Assembly (NCBI RefSeq): GCF_002024165.1
Contig: NZ_MWQN01000001.1
Location: forward strand, 3,141,365-3,205,364
Origin: Embleya scabrispora
Lineage (GTDB): Bacteria > Actinomycetota > Actinomycetes > Streptomycetales > Streptomycetaceae
Direction: 5' to 3'
Length of the DNA: 64,000 nucleotides
Positions 9,666 to 18,904 of the stretch are shown piece by piece (position 1 is the first letter of the stretch; each line of letters begins with the position of its first letter). The notes under the pieces are model-generated. The model saw nothing but the letters and a program-made list of their open reading frames with translations. It made no database searches and was not told where the DNA came from. Position numbers and translations under genes: made by a program.

Positions 9666-9716
9666 AAAAAAGCAATGGCCGTCCCGTGAATGCGCAAGGC
9701 ATCACACGGGACGGCC
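9666..9716 (-). terminator. Terminator after pyrE
   Basis: Perfect 12-bp stem (9677-9688 with 9705-9716) with a 16-base loop, followed on the minus strand by a six-T run (9666-9671). It lies 28 bases beyond the pyrE stop. Confidence 0.8.
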
Positions 9717-9744
9717 GACGGCGGAATGCGCGGGCGGGGGGCCG

Positions 9745-10284
9745 CTAATTCAGTTCGAGGTCTTCCAGGTGGTAGGCGACCCGATACTCGAGGCCGGCCT
9801 TTTCCACGGTGGGCGCGGCGCCGCGCTCGACGATCACCGCGACCGCGACGACCTCGGCGCCGGCCTCGCGCAGCGCCTCGACGGCGGTCAGCACCGAGCC
9901 GCCCGTGGTGGAGGTGTCCTCGACCGCGAGCACCCGGCGGCCCCGCACGTCCGGGCCCTCGATCCGGCGCTGCAGGCCGTGCGCCTTGCCGGCCTTGCGC
10001 ACCACGAACGCGTCCAGTCGGCGGCCCCGCGCGGCGGCGGCGTGCAGCATCGCCCCGGCGACCGGGTCGGCGCCCAGGGTCAGCCCGCCGACCGCGTCGA
10101 AGTCCAGGTCGGCGGTGAGGTCGAGCATGACCTTGCCGACCAGCGGCGCGGCTTCGCCGTCCAGGGTGATCCGGCGCAGGTCGACGTAGTAGTCCGCCTC
10201 CCGACCGGAGGACAGGACGACCCGGCCGTGCACGACGGCCTTGGTCTTGATCTGTTCGAGCAGCGCATCACGGTCGGAGGTCAT
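9745..10284 (-). CDS. pyrE: Orotate phosphoribosyltransferase
   Basis: Transfers phosphoribosyl from PRPP to orotate, giving OMP in de novo pyrimidine synthesis. 179 residues, normal for the actinobacterial form. The PRPP-binding loop RVLAVEDTSTTGGSVLTAVE (about 120-139) is intact, VVRKAGKAHG gives the conserved catalytic-loop lysines, and GGLTLGADPVAGAML is the core strand-loop. ATG at 10284. It stands alone, as often in Streptomyces, with the SRPBCC gene 37 bases upstream in the same direction, so the two may share a transcript. Confidence 0.95.
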   Translation of the reverse strand: MTSDRDALLEQIKTKAVVHGRVVLSSGREADYYVDLRRITLDGEAAPLVGKVMLDLTADLDFDAVGGLTLGADPVAGAMLHAAAARGRRLDAFVVRKAGKAHGLQRRIEGPDVRGRRVLAVEDTSTTGGSVLTAVEALREAGAEVVAVAVIVERGAAPTVEKAGLEYRVAYHLEDLELN

Positions 10285-10321
10285 GGCACGGGAGCCTATC
10301 GCCGCGACCCGCCCGGCCCGT

Positions 10322-11068
10322 TCAGGCTCGGCCGACGCGCTCGCGGCGGGCCCTCACCCGGACCAGGCGCCAGAGCACGACCGCGCCCAGCGCCGGGACC
10401 AGTACCCGGATCGCCCGGCGCGCGGCTCGGCCGCTGCCGTGTCCGACCTCGGACCACAGGTCCGCCTCGGAGCCGGTCTCGGCCGGTCGCGGCGGCACGG
10501 GCCGGGTGCGCGGCGGCGGCGTCGAGAACGGCTCGGCGAGCGGCCGGACCGGCTCGAACGGCGTGTCGGCCGCCGGCTCGGGCGCGAGTTCGTCGGCCAG
10601 CGCGGCGGCGAACAGGTCGGCCGCGCGGGCGAAGGCGACCTGTCGCGCGGTCTCGACAGGGCCGAACTCGCCCGGCTCGGCGGCGAACACGATCCGGGTC
10701 TCGCCGGCGTGTTCCGCGTCGTCGTCCTCGGCCGCGGCGAGGTCGTACAGCCGCACCGTGAACTCGGCGTCGAGGCGGGCGGCCGGCGTCCCCTCGCCCC
10801 CGGCCGCGCCCGGCTCCTCGACCCCGACCACGGTCGCGATCAGCGCCAACGGCTCGGCCGCGGCGGCGAGCCGCAGCAGGCCGCGGAAGGCGACGGTGTC
10901 GGCGCCGACCCGCACCCGCCAGCGGCCGGTCAGCGCGACGCCCTCGGCACCGCCGCGGGCCGGCTCCTCGGGCACCAGGCCCGGAATGCACCGCCCCAGG
11001 CGTTCGGCGTCGTGGAAGGTCTCCCAGACAGATCGGACCGGGATCGGCACGACGACTTCGTACTGCAT
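10322..11068 (-). CDS. SRPBCC / CoxG-like protein with C-terminal membrane anchor
   Basis: 248 residues. Residues 1-150 have the pattern of the SRPBCC (START-like) fold of the CO dehydrogenase subunit G family: YEVVVPIPVRSVWETFHDAERLGRCIPG at the start, then GRWRVRVGADTVAF and a late helix with ARAADLFAAALADEL. A Pro-rich linker (about 175-205) leads to one hydrophobic segment IRVLVPALGAVVLWRLVRV and a basic tail, suggesting the domain is tethered to the inner face of the membrane. GGGGGAG lies 7 bases before the ATG. Ligand unknown. Confidence 0.75.
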   Translation of the reverse strand: MQYEVVVPIPVRSVWETFHDAERLGRCIPGLVPEEPARGGAEGVALTGRWRVRVGADTVAFRGLLRLAAAAEPLALIATVVGVEEPGAAGGEGTPAARLDAEFTVRLYDLAAAEDDDAEHAGETRIVFAAEPGEFGPVETARQVAFARAADLFAAALADELAPEPAADTPFEPVRPLAEPFSTPPPRTRPVPPRPAETGSEADLWSEVGHGSGRAARRAIRVLVPALGAVVLWRLVRVRARRERVGRA

Positions 11069-11157
11069 CCGTTCTCCCCCGTTCGTTGGCGGCGGGCCGC
11101 CGTCCGGCGACGTGCCCGCGCACCGACCCGGACGGTCGGTGTGTACCGCCCACCCCA

Positions 11158-13017
11158 TCACACCCGCCGGTGCCGCCCGGTCGGTGCGTCGGGGTCGATC
11201 ACCCTCGGCATCGCGTCCGGGTCCGGGGCCGACCGCGCCGGCTCCTCGGGCAACCACAACCGGCGGGCCCTCGGGTAGGCGACCGGCGCCACGATCACCG
11301 CGAACAGCACGACCGCGCCGGCCAGCGCGACCGCGGCCCCCAGCGGCCCGGAGCCGAGCGTATGCGCACACCAGCGGGCCAGGAGCCAGGAGCCGCCCGC
11401 GGCGCCCGCGGAGACCAGGGCCAGACCCAGGTGGGTGCGCGCCACCCGGACCGTGTCCAGACCGCGCAGCCGCCGGCGCAGCACCCGGGCGAGCCACACC
11501 AGGCCGATCACCTGCGCGACGCTGTATCCGGCGGCCATACCGGTGACCGCCCACTCGGCGGGCAGCGTCCAGTAGGCGATCAGCGAGAACAGCGCGCCGG
11601 CCAGGGTCATCGCCACGGTGGCCCGAAACGGCGTGCGGGCGTCCTGTACCGCGTACAGGCCGCGCTGGATCAGGTATTGCCCCGAGTAGGCGATCAGCCC
11701 CGGCGCGAACGCGGTCAACATCAGGCCCATCGACCGGGTGTCCGCCTCGGTGGTGATGCCGTGCTGGAAGACCACCGCGGTCACCTGCGGGCCGAGGGCC
11801 AGGAACAGGAACGACACCGGCACGATCACCAGCGCGTTCAGCCGCAGGCCCCGGGAGACCAACGCGCGGACCGTGGCGGGGTGTCCGTCGGCCGCCGCAC
11901 GACTGATCCGGGGCATCAGCATGGTCGCGATCGACACGGTGACCACGCCGTGCGGGACGATCCAGAGCAACTGCGCGTTGGCGTAGGCGGTGTAGCCCAC
12001 GCCGTGGCCGAGCCCGGACTTCACCGCCTTGTCGGACACCTCGACCGCGAGCCGGGTCACCAGCCAGTAGCCCAGTTGCGAGACACCGACCATGGCGACC
12101 GCCCAGCCGGCCATCCGCAGCGGCGCGCCCAGGCCGTGGCCGCGCCAGTCGAAGCGGGGCCGAAAGCGCACCCCCGCCGCGCGCAGGTACGGCACCAGGG
12201 TCAGCGCCTGGACGACGATGCCGAGCGTGGTGCCCAGGCCGAGGAGGCGGACCTGCGCCGGGGTGATGCCCTGCGCGTCCCGCACGTCGTGCGCGACCAG
12301 CAGGAAGGACCCGAAGACCGCGATCACCACGACGTTGTTCAGGATCGGTGTCCAGGCCATCGGACCGAACCGGCCGCGTGCGTTGAGCACTTCGCCGACC
12401 AGCGCGAACATGCCGTAGAAGAGGATCTGCGGCAGGCACATCCGGGCCAGCGCGACGGTCAGCGTGCGCTGGGCGCCGTCGTAGTCGGCGTAGGCGGACA
12501 CGATCGCGGGCGCCGCGAGCACGCCGGCGAGGGTGAGCACGAGCAGCAGGCAGCCCACCGCGGTGAGGAGCCGGTCGGTGTACCCGGCCCCGCCGTCGGC
12601 GTCGCGCCGGGCCGCGCGCACCAGTTGCGGCACCAGGACCGAGTTGAGCGCGCCGCCGACGAGCAGGATGTAGAGGATGTTGGGCACCGTGTTCGCCACG
12701 TTGTAGCCGTCGGCGAACAGGCCGGTGCCCAGCGCCGCGACCACGGTGGCGCTGCGGGCGAACCCGGTCAGCCGGGAGACCGCGGAGCCGAGCGCCAGGT
12801 TCGCGCCGCCGCGCAGCAGCGATCGGCCGCCGGGTTCTTCGGTTTTGCCCCCTTCGCGCCGACCCGGTGCCCGCTCGACCGAGCGCGCGGGCCCGTGCGC
12901 GGGCGCCTCGGAAGCGGGCGGGCGATCCTCCGCGCGAGCGTGCCGGCCCTCCGATCGGCCCGAGACGACATGGCTCACAAACGTCTCCAATTCGGCCGCG
13001 TTCGGGGTTTCGGACAT
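11158..13017 (-). CDS. MurJ/MviN-type lipid II flippase homologue
   Basis: About 619 residues. A charged, Pro/Arg-rich cytoplasmic N-terminus of about 70 residues precedes 13-14 predicted membrane spans of the MOP superfamily. Hallmarks are NTVPNILYILLVGGALNSVL, the MCLPQILFYGMFALVGEVLN segment and YLIQRGLYAVQDARTPF. MurJ moves lipid II outward for peptidoglycan synthesis. This copy has no kinase-like C-terminal extension and faces an FemX-type ligase gene, so a paralogue with a specialised role is possible. The start is uncertain: ATG 13017 has GGGGGAG very close by; an ATG about 29 codons upstream is also open. Confidence 0.85.
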   Translation of the reverse strand: MSETPNAAELETFVSHVVSGRSEGRHARAEDRPPASEAPAHGPARSVERAPGRREGGKTEEPGGRSLLRGGANLALGSAVSRLTGFARSATVVAALGTGLFADGYNVANTVPNILYILLVGGALNSVLVPQLVRAARRDADGGAGYTDRLLTAVGCLLLVLTLAGVLAAPAIVSAYADYDGAQRTLTVALARMCLPQILFYGMFALVGEVLNARGRFGPMAWTPILNNVVVIAVFGSFLLVAHDVRDAQGITPAQVRLLGLGTTLGIVVQALTLVPYLRAAGVRFRPRFDWRGHGLGAPLRMAGWAVAMVGVSQLGYWLVTRLAVEVSDKAVKSGLGHGVGYTAYANAQLLWIVPHGVVTVSIATMLMPRISRAAADGHPATVRALVSRGLRLNALVIVPVSFLFLALGPQVTAVVFQHGITTEADTRSMGLMLTAFAPGLIAYSGQYLIQRGLYAVQDARTPFRATVAMTLAGALFSLIAYWTLPAEWAVTGMAAGYSVAQVIGLVWLARVLRRRLRGLDTVRVARTHLGLALVSAGAAGGSWLLARWCAHTLGSGPLGAAVALAGAVVLFAVIVAPVAYPRARRLWLPEEPARSAPDPDAMPRVIDPDAPTGRHRRV

Positions 13018-13155
13018 GCTCCCCCGTTGTCTGAGTGCCTGGGAGGCCACTTCCGTTGCATCCGAATTTCTCGGTGACGAAACCATTCGCCCACGGGCTC
13101 TAAGGGTTTGCGGGGCATCCCCACCCGCATTCCTCCGTCCCCTAGGAGACGTCCC

Positions 13156-14349
13156 GTGGTCACGCTGCTTCCGGCGCCGCCCGCCCGACCGTCCGTTCCC
13201 GCCGCGCCCGCCGGCTCCGTCGCGCCCGCCGGGCCGGCCGACCGGGCGTTGCGGGTCGCCCCGCTGACCGAGGACGCGCACCTCGCGCACCTCGACGAGC
13301 GCGGCGACGCGGGGTTCCTGCAGTACCCGTCGTGGGCCGTGGTCAAGGAGGCCTGGCGCAGCGAGGGCATCGGCTGGTTCGACGCGAACGGCGCCGTGGT
13401 CGGCACGGCCCTGGTGCTGTACCGCAAGATGCCCAAGGTGCCGTACTGGTTCGCGTACCTCCCCGAGGGTCCGGTGATCGACTGGGCCGACCCGAACCCG
13501 CAGCGCTGGCTGGCGCCGCTGATCGAACACATGCGCGCCAGGCACGTGTTCACCGTGCGGATGGGGCCGCCGCTCGCCCACCGGCGCTGGCAGGCGCAGA
13601 CCGTCAAGGACGCGGTGCGGCACGGGCTCAAGCACCTGGATCGGGTCACCCCGGACGAGATCGTCCCGCTGGGCGCGACGGTCGCCCTGCGGCTGGGCGA
13701 CCTGGGGTGGCGGACCTCGGGCGACGGCGCGGACGCGCAGCCCCGCTACACCTTCGAGCTGCCGTTCGAGGGGCGGGCCTTGGACCAGGTCAAGGCGGGC
13801 TTCAACCAGGAGTGGAAGCGCGCGATCGCCAAGGCGGGCAAGGCGGGCGTGGACATCGCCGTGGGCGGCTACGAGGACCTGCCCGCGTTCTTCGATCTGC
13901 TCCAGGTGACCGAGCGCCGCAACGGGTTCCGGCTGGGCCGCGAACTCCCGTACTACCAGCGGCAGTACCGGGCGCTGAACACCGAGGCGGCAGGTCGGAT
14001 GAAGCTGTACCTGGCCCGGTTCGAGGACCGGCTCCTGGCCGCGCACACGCTGATCACCGCGGGCGAGCGGGTCTGGTACCAGACCGGCGCCTCCACGGAC
14101 CACGGCCGAGGGGTGCGGCCCAGTCACGCGCTCCAGTGGCGAATGATCCAGGATGTGCACGAGCACGGCATACCGGTCTACGACATGCGCGGGGTCAGTC
14201 CGGTGATCGACCCCGACGACCGGCTGTTCGGGGTGCTGCGCTGGAAGCTCGGTACGAACGGGCGCGTGGTGGAGAACCTGGGCGAGTGGGAGTACCCGGT
14301 GCAGCCCGCGCTGCACAAGGCGTTCCGCGCCTACATGTCGATCCGCTGA
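13156..14349 (+). CDS. FemABX-type peptidoglycan bridge ligase
   Basis: 397 residues with two GNAT-like halves of the FemABX family, which add amino acids from aminoacyl-tRNA to the stem lysine or diaminopimelate of lipid II. Seen are FLQYPSWAVVKEAW, the coiled-coil-like NQEWKRAIAKAGKAGVDI, the RRNGFRLGRELPYYQ segment and VYDMRGVSPVIDPDDRLFG near the C-terminus. The GTG start at 13156 follows AGGAGA by 6 bases; a Pro/Ala-rich leader of about 35 residues precedes the domain. The gene is divergent from the MurJ homologue across 138 bases, so lipid II transport and side-chain addition may be co-regulated. Confidence 0.88.
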   Translation: MVTLLPAPPARPSVPAAPAGSVAPAGPADRALRVAPLTEDAHLAHLDERGDAGFLQYPSWAVVKEAWRSEGIGWFDANGAVVGTALVLYRKMPKVPYWFAYLPEGPVIDWADPNPQRWLAPLIEHMRARHVFTVRMGPPLAHRRWQAQTVKDAVRHGLKHLDRVTPDEIVPLGATVALRLGDLGWRTSGDGADAQPRYTFELPFEGRALDQVKAGFNQEWKRAIAKAGKAGVDIAVGGYEDLPAFFDLLQVTERRNGFRLGRELPYYQRQYRALNTEAAGRMKLYLARFEDRLLAAHTLITAGERVWYQTGASTDHGRGVRPSHALQWRMIQDVHEHGIPVYDMRGVSPVIDPDDRLFGVLRWKLGTNGRVVENLGEWEYPVQPALHKAFRAYMSIR

Positions 14350-14390
14350 GCGGGTGGGCCACTCGCGGGCCGGGTACTCGCGGGGCCGGG

Positions 14391-15974
14391 CTACTCGCGG
14401 GCGTAGTCGGCGATGCGCGGGTTGTTCAAGGTGGACGGCGGCATCTCCACCCGCGCCTCGTGTGGCGGGAACAGGCTCGCGGGGGCGAGGCGGTCGGCGG
14501 CGAGGAACGGTACGACCGCCGGATCCGGCGCGTCGTCGGCCGGCCGCAGCACGGCCCCGGGCGCGAGCACGAGCGCGGCGAGCAGGAAGCCCCGATCGGC
14601 CGGGCCCACGGTGATCCGGTAGGGCAGCGTGCGCAGGCCGGCGGCGCGCAGGCCCGCCTCGGCGCACCAGAACGCCCGGGGATGCGCGTCGGGCGCGGGC
14701 GCGCGCACCACGATCCGGCCCGCCGGGCGCAGCACGGTGCGGGTCAAGCCGTAGAACTCCTGCGTGTACAGGCGCGCGGCGGCGCCGACGGCGGGCCCGG
14801 GCAGATCCGCGACCACCACGTCGAAGCGCTCGGCGGTGGCCCGTACCCACGCGAAGGCGTCCGCGCCGACCACCCGCACCCGGGGGTCGGCGAACGCGTC
14901 GCCGGCGAGGGCGCGCAGGGCCGGATCGGTGCGGGCGGACGCGGTCTCGCCGACGTGCGCGACCACGACCACGACGTCGCGCACCGCCGCGTAGCGCAGC
15001 ACCTCGCGCAGGGCCAGACCGTCGCCCCCGCCGAGCACGAGCACCCGTTCGTGCCGGCCGGCCATCGCCGGGTGCACCAGCGCCTGGGCGCTCTCGCTCG
15101 CCCCCGCGGCCGCCACCCGGCGCTCGCCGGCCACGTACATCTCGGGGCCGGCGGCGGTGTGGGTGACCACCACGTCCCCTTGGGCGGACACCACGTCGCC
15201 GTCGTAGAGGGCGTCGCGCGCGGCCCGTTCGAAGGCGGGCGTGTACAGCCAGGTACCGGCGAGCAGGGCGAGCACGGCGCCCACCGCGGCGTACATGCCC
15301 ACCCGTAGGCGCCCCGGCAGGTCGGCCCGGAACAGCCACAACACCACGAGCGTGCCGGCGATCGCGTTGACCATGCCCGCGAGCACCACGGTGCGCAGCT
15401 GGCCCAGGTGCGGCAGCAGCAGGAACGGAAAGAGCAGGCCGCCCACCAGCGCGCCCACGTAGTCGGCGGCGAACAGGTCGGCCACCGCGCTGCCCGCCTC
15501 CTGCGGCCGGATCCGCTGGACGAGCGTCATCAGCAGCGGGATCTCGGCGCCGATCAGCAGCCCGAGCACGGCCGCGACGGCGATCATCGGCCAGCGGTAG
15601 ACGTCGTACCAGGCGAACCCGGCGAACAACACGGTCGCGCACATCCCGCCGCACGCGGCGAGCAGGATCTCGGCGGCCAGGAACGCCGGTGCCGCGCGGC
15701 GCACGAACGGCTTGGCGACGAGCGCGCCGACGCCCATCGCGAAGACCATCACCGACAGCACGATCGAGGTCTCCACCACCGGATCGCCGCCCAGCGTGCC
15801 GCCGAGCGCGGCCAGCGCGAGTTCGTAGACCAGGCCGCAGGCCGCGCAGACGAGGACGGCGAGCAGGACCACGAATCGCGCGGGCCCGGGGGCGATCGCG
15901 GTGGAGGGGGATCGGGCGGCCGACGCGCGCACGATCGTGGCGGCGCGCGGCGCTGGGGAGTTCACCCCGAGCAC
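14391..15974 (-). CDS. Spermidine-synthase-like membrane protein, substrate residues lost
   Basis: 527 residues: about seven hydrophobic spans (35-245), then a Rossmann methyltransferase-like domain with GGGDGLALREVL (315-326). This is the layout of actinobacterial membrane polyamine synthases. The acidic residue after strand 2 that holds the dcSAM ribose is missing (VVVVAHVGE, 335-343), the ADLPDPD-type catalytic segment reads ADLPGPAVG (389-397), and the usual DEYxYHE before LVHPAMAG is replaced by AGASESAQA. It probably does not make spermidine. The GTG at 15974 is tentative; GTG 15965 is equally possible and neither has a clear ribosome site. Confidence 0.8.
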   Translation of the reverse strand: MLGVNSPAPRAATIVRASAARSPSTAIAPGPARFVVLLAVLVCAACGLVYELALAALGGTLGGDPVVETSIVLSVMVFAMGVGALVAKPFVRRAAPAFLAAEILLAACGGMCATVLFAGFAWYDVYRWPMIAVAAVLGLLIGAEIPLLMTLVQRIRPQEAGSAVADLFAADYVGALVGGLLFPFLLLPHLGQLRTVVLAGMVNAIAGTLVVLWLFRADLPGRLRVGMYAAVGAVLALLAGTWLYTPAFERAARDALYDGDVVSAQGDVVVTHTAAGPEMYVAGERRVAAAGASESAQALVHPAMAGRHERVLVLGGGDGLALREVLRYAAVRDVVVVVAHVGETASARTDPALRALAGDAFADPRVRVVGADAFAWVRATAERFDVVVADLPGPAVGAAARLYTQEFYGLTRTVLRPAGRIVVRAPAPDAHPRAFWCAEAGLRAAGLRTLPYRITVGPADRGFLLAALVLAPGAVLRPADDAPDPAVVPFLAADRLAPASLFPPHEARVEMPPSTLNNPRIADYARE

Positions 15975-16089
15975 GCTAGGCGCGGAGCGCGCGGGGGTCG
16001 CCGAACGCGCCGACGGTTCACCCGATCCGACTACGCGGGGCGGGTGGGCACGCCGGGCCCGCGCCCGCCGGGCCCGCGCCCTTCCGGCC

Positions 16090-16596
16090 TCACGTCGCGC
16101 GGCTCCGGGTGCTCACGATCCGGCATTCCTGCGGGTACGTGTGCCACGTGGACCAGACCGCGCCCGCCCCGCAGCGCTCCACCACCATGGCGGTGACCGC
16201 GTACGGCAGCCCGGGATACTCGCCGATCAGGCCGTATCGGTGCCCGGTGGCCAGCGCGACGATCTCCCGCACCCGGGCCGTGAACGCGGTGTCGTCGAGT
16301 TGCCGGGTCAGCGCGGTGAACTCGTACTCCCACCGGCCGAGCCGGGTCGCCGCCCGGGCGGGCAGCGGGGTGGCCGCGCCCGGCACGCACGCGACCGTCT
16401 CGGACACCGGCTCGCCCCCGCCCGGCTCGGAAGCGATCAGCACCTGGTGCGAGGCGCCGAGCAGGCGCAGGTCCAGCTTCAGTCCTCCGAGGTCGACGTC
16501 GCGCGCGGCCAGCGCGGGAAGTGGCGGCAGGCCCAGGCACCAGCCGAGGGCGTCCGCGCGGGTGTCGGTGTACGGGGTGGTGAGTGTGGCGTGCAT
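16090..16596 (-). CDS. DUF2617 family protein
   Basis: 168-residue cytosolic protein of the DUF2617 family found in Streptomyces and relatives; function unknown. Recognised from the N-terminal DTRADALGWCLGLPP, the ETVAC segment, the YEFTALTRQLDD helix and the C-terminal YAVTAMVVERCGAGAVWSTWHTYP. The ATG at 16596 begins MHATLTTPYTD. It sits between the spermidine-synthase-like gene (same strand) and a divergent aminotransferase. Confidence 0.82.
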   Translation of the reverse strand: MHATLTTPYTDTRADALGWCLGLPPLPALAARDVDLGGLKLDLRLLGASHQVLIASEPGGGEPVSETVACVPGAATPLPARAATRLGRWEYEFTALTRQLDDTAFTARVREIVALATGHRYGLIGEYPGLPYAVTAMVVERCGAGAVWSTWHTYPQECRIVSTRSRAT

Positions 16597-16827
16597 TTCT
16601 CGCGCTCATCTGTCCGGGCAACGGGGAACACCCTCGGGAGGCTCCCGGGGCGACAATCTGCTGCAAACCAGGGGACATGACTCACCGTAGGTGCCCGAAG
16701 GCGCACCGTCGTCACCCACGAAGGTGAAAGCCATTCACACGAACGAGTGAAGGGCGCCCTGTGAGCAACGGGGTGTCGCAGGCGAGGATGGGCCCGCAGA
16801 GCCGAACCTCGCGAAGGAGCCGTACGG

Positions 16828-17988
16828 ATGAACCGACCCCTGTTGGCCAGACACCTGGACGGCCTCGGCACGACGATCTTCGCCGAGATGTCCGCCCTCG
16901 CGCGCACCACCGGCGCGATCAACCTCGGCCAGGGTTTCCCCGACACCGACGGGCCGACGGAGGTGATCGAGGCGGCGGTCGCGGCGATGCGCGACGGGGC
17001 GAACCAGTACCCGCCGGGCGACGGCATCCCGGATCTGCGGCTGGCCGTGGCGGAGCACCGGCAGCGCTTCTACGACCAGACCTTCGACCCGGACGGCGAG
17101 GTGCTGATCACCACCGGCGCCACCGAGGCGATCGCCGCCGCGCTGCTCGCACTGCTGGAGCCGGGCGACGAGGTGATCGCGCTCGAACCGTTCTACGACT
17201 CGTACGCGGCCTGCATCGCGATGGCCGGCGCCCGCCGGGTGGGCGTCACCCTGCGCCCCCCGCACTTCCGTCCGGACCTCGACGAGCTGCGCGCGGCGGT
17301 CACCGAGCGCACCCGGGTGATCATGCTCAACACCCCGCACAACCCGACCGGCACGGTGCTCACCCGCGCCGAGCTGGAGGCGATCGCCGCCGTCGCGATC
17401 GAGCACGACCTGATCGTGGTCACCGACGAGGTGTACGAACACCTGGTCTACACCGGCGAGCACATCCCGATCTCGACCCTGCCGGGCATGCGCGAGCGCA
17501 CCGTCACCATCTCCTCGGCGGGCAAGACGTTCTCGTTCACCGGCTGGAAGATCGGCTGGGTGTGCGCGCCGAGGGAGCTGATCGCGGCGGTGCGCACGAC
17601 CAAGCAGTTCCTGACCTACACCTCGGGCGCCCCGTTCCAGCCGGCGATCGCACACGCGCTGCGCCTGCCGGACACGTACTTCGACGGGCTGCGCGAGGAC
17701 CTGCGGCACAAGCGCGACCTGCTCGGCGGCGGACTGCGGGCGGCCGGACTGACCGTGTACGAGCCGCAGGGCACCTACTTCACCACCACCGACATCACCC
17801 CGCTCGGCTACGCCGACGGCCTCGACTTCTGCCGCAGGCTGCCCGAACTGCGCGGCGTGGTCGCGATCCCCGAGGTGGTCTTCTTCGACAACGAGGAGGT
17901 CGGCCGCCCCCTGGTCCGCTTCGCCTTCTGCAAACGCGTCGAGGTCCTGGAGGAGGCCGTGAGCCGTCTCAAGCGACTCGAGCCTTGA
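16828..17988 (+). CDS. Class I/II pyridoxal phosphate-dependent aminotransferase
   Basis: 386-residue fold-type I aminotransferase. NLGQGFPD near residue 33 and YPPGDGIPDLR near 62 are typical of kynurenine/methionine aminotransferase relatives; MLNTPHNPTGTV (about 167-178) binds PLP, DEVYEHL follows, and the Schiff-base lysine is in SSAGKTFSFTGWKIGW (about 229-244). The C-terminal VRFAFCKR supplies the carboxylate-binding Arg. The donor substrate is uncertain. AAGGAG lies about 9 bases before the ATG at 16828. Confidence 0.92.
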   Translation: MNRPLLARHLDGLGTTIFAEMSALARTTGAINLGQGFPDTDGPTEVIEAAVAAMRDGANQYPPGDGIPDLRLAVAEHRQRFYDQTFDPDGEVLITTGATEAIAAALLALLEPGDEVIALEPFYDSYAACIAMAGARRVGVTLRPPHFRPDLDELRAAVTERTRVIMLNTPHNPTGTVLTRAELEAIAAVAIEHDLIVVTDEVYEHLVYTGEHIPISTLPGMRERTVTISSAGKTFSFTGWKIGWVCAPRELIAAVRTTKQFLTYTSGAPFQPAIAHALRLPDTYFDGLREDLRHKRDLLGGGLRAAGLTVYEPQGTYFTTTDITPLGYADGLDFCRRLPELRGVVAIPEVVFFDNEEVGRPLVRFAFCKRVEVLEEAVSRLKRLEP

Positions 17989-18065
17989 CCTACGCCTGAA
18001 CCTCCCACGCACCGACAGGACACCGTGGGCTCCGGCCGGTCCGACGCATGTCGGTCAACCGGGGC

Positions 18066-18416
18066 TCACTCGGTGTCCTTCGGATGCCGAGGCGAGGCGT
18101 ACACGAGGATCACCGTGGATGTCTCCGGGCTGACCAGGTAGCGAACCCGGCCACCGCTGGTGATCTCGTACTCCCACTGCTCCAGCTCGGAGCCCTTCCA
18201 CTCTTTGGTGGCGTGCCGGCCCCGGAGCTGGTGTTGGCGGTCCCAGTTCGATCGAGACTGTGGGTCGGTGCGTAGCGTGTCCAGGCAACGATGCGCGTTC
18301 GACAACACGGCTCTGCACAGTTCCTCCCAACCCGTCGCCGCCTCCGTCGTCCCAAAGACGACGTTCCAACCGCTGAGCGGAGGAACACTGACCCGATCCC
18401 CCTTCTTGGGACTCAC
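18066..18416 (-). CDS. Small protein, probable toxin of a TA pair
   Basis: 116 residues. The C-terminal third (HATKEWKGSELEQWEYEITSGGRVRYLVSPETSTVILVYAS) looks like the beta-sheet core of a ParE/RelE-like ribonuclease toxin. Its ATG overlaps the stop of the upstream antitoxin-like gene by 4 bases, the standard antitoxin-then-toxin order. No catalytic residues can be assigned with confidence. It converges on the aminotransferase. Confidence 0.6.
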   Translation of the reverse strand: MSPKKGDRVSVPPLSGWNVVFGTTEAATGWEELCRAVLSNAHRCLDTLRTDPQSRSNWDRQHQLRGRHATKEWKGSELEQWEYEITSGGRVRYLVSPETSTVILVYASPRHPKDTE

Positions 18417-18898
18417 GCACGCACCTCGACGGGGCCGAAGTCATCACCGTCCAGCGGGCGCAGCGACTCCCGAAGCTGCTCAGGGTCGGCATTGATGCGG
18501 GCGGTGGCGCGCCAGGAAACTATCGCGCGATGGACGGCCTGCCCCGCCCCCAGCTCGGCGGCGTCGGACAACGCCTCGACGAGCTCGACGGTGAACGCTC
18601 GAACCTCCTCCCGATCCAGATGCCTTACCCAGGGGAACACCTCGGGGAGCGCGAGCAGGAGCGATTTGGCACCGTCGTCGTGCTTCATCAGGGCAAGGAA
18701 GAGCCGGGAGGCGGTGGTCAGATTCTCCTCGTCGTGCTCTGCCTGCGCGGCTGTGGTGAGCACCATGTCCGGGGCATCCCGATGCGTCACGCGCAGGCGT
18801 CCCAGGGCGGCGGCTCTGGCCGCGACGCCCTTGGGGTTGCGGGAAAGATCGGTGAAGGAGACGGATTCCGACTCTGCGCCGAGATGCGTGGTGCTCAT
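18413..18898 (-). CDS. Phd/prevent-host-death-like antitoxin
   Basis: 161 residues. The N-terminal VSFTDLSRNPKGVAARAAALGRLRVTHRD and PDMVLTT (about 13-47) are the Phd/YefM DNA-binding fold. The rest is longer than a usual antitoxin (about 80 residues) and helical. It is coupled to the toxin-like gene by a 4-base overlap. The ATG at 18898 follows TACAAT by only 6 bases, so the message is probably leaderless, and an inverted repeat sits just upstream as an autoregulation candidate. Confidence 0.65.
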   Translation of the reverse strand: MSTTHLGAESESVSFTDLSRNPKGVAARAAALGRLRVTHRDAPDMVLTTAAQAEHDEENLTTASRLFLALMKHDDGAKSLLLALPEVFPWVRHLDREEVRAFTVELVEALSDAAELGAGQAVHRAIVSWRATARINADPEQLRESLRPLDGDDFGPVEVRA

Positions 18899-18904
18899 AC
18901 CCGG

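Noticed and set aside
11086-13077. Plus-strand frame opposite the MurJ homologue
   Set aside because: Antisense shadow; the minus-strand frame has a clear hydrophobic periodicity and family motifs.
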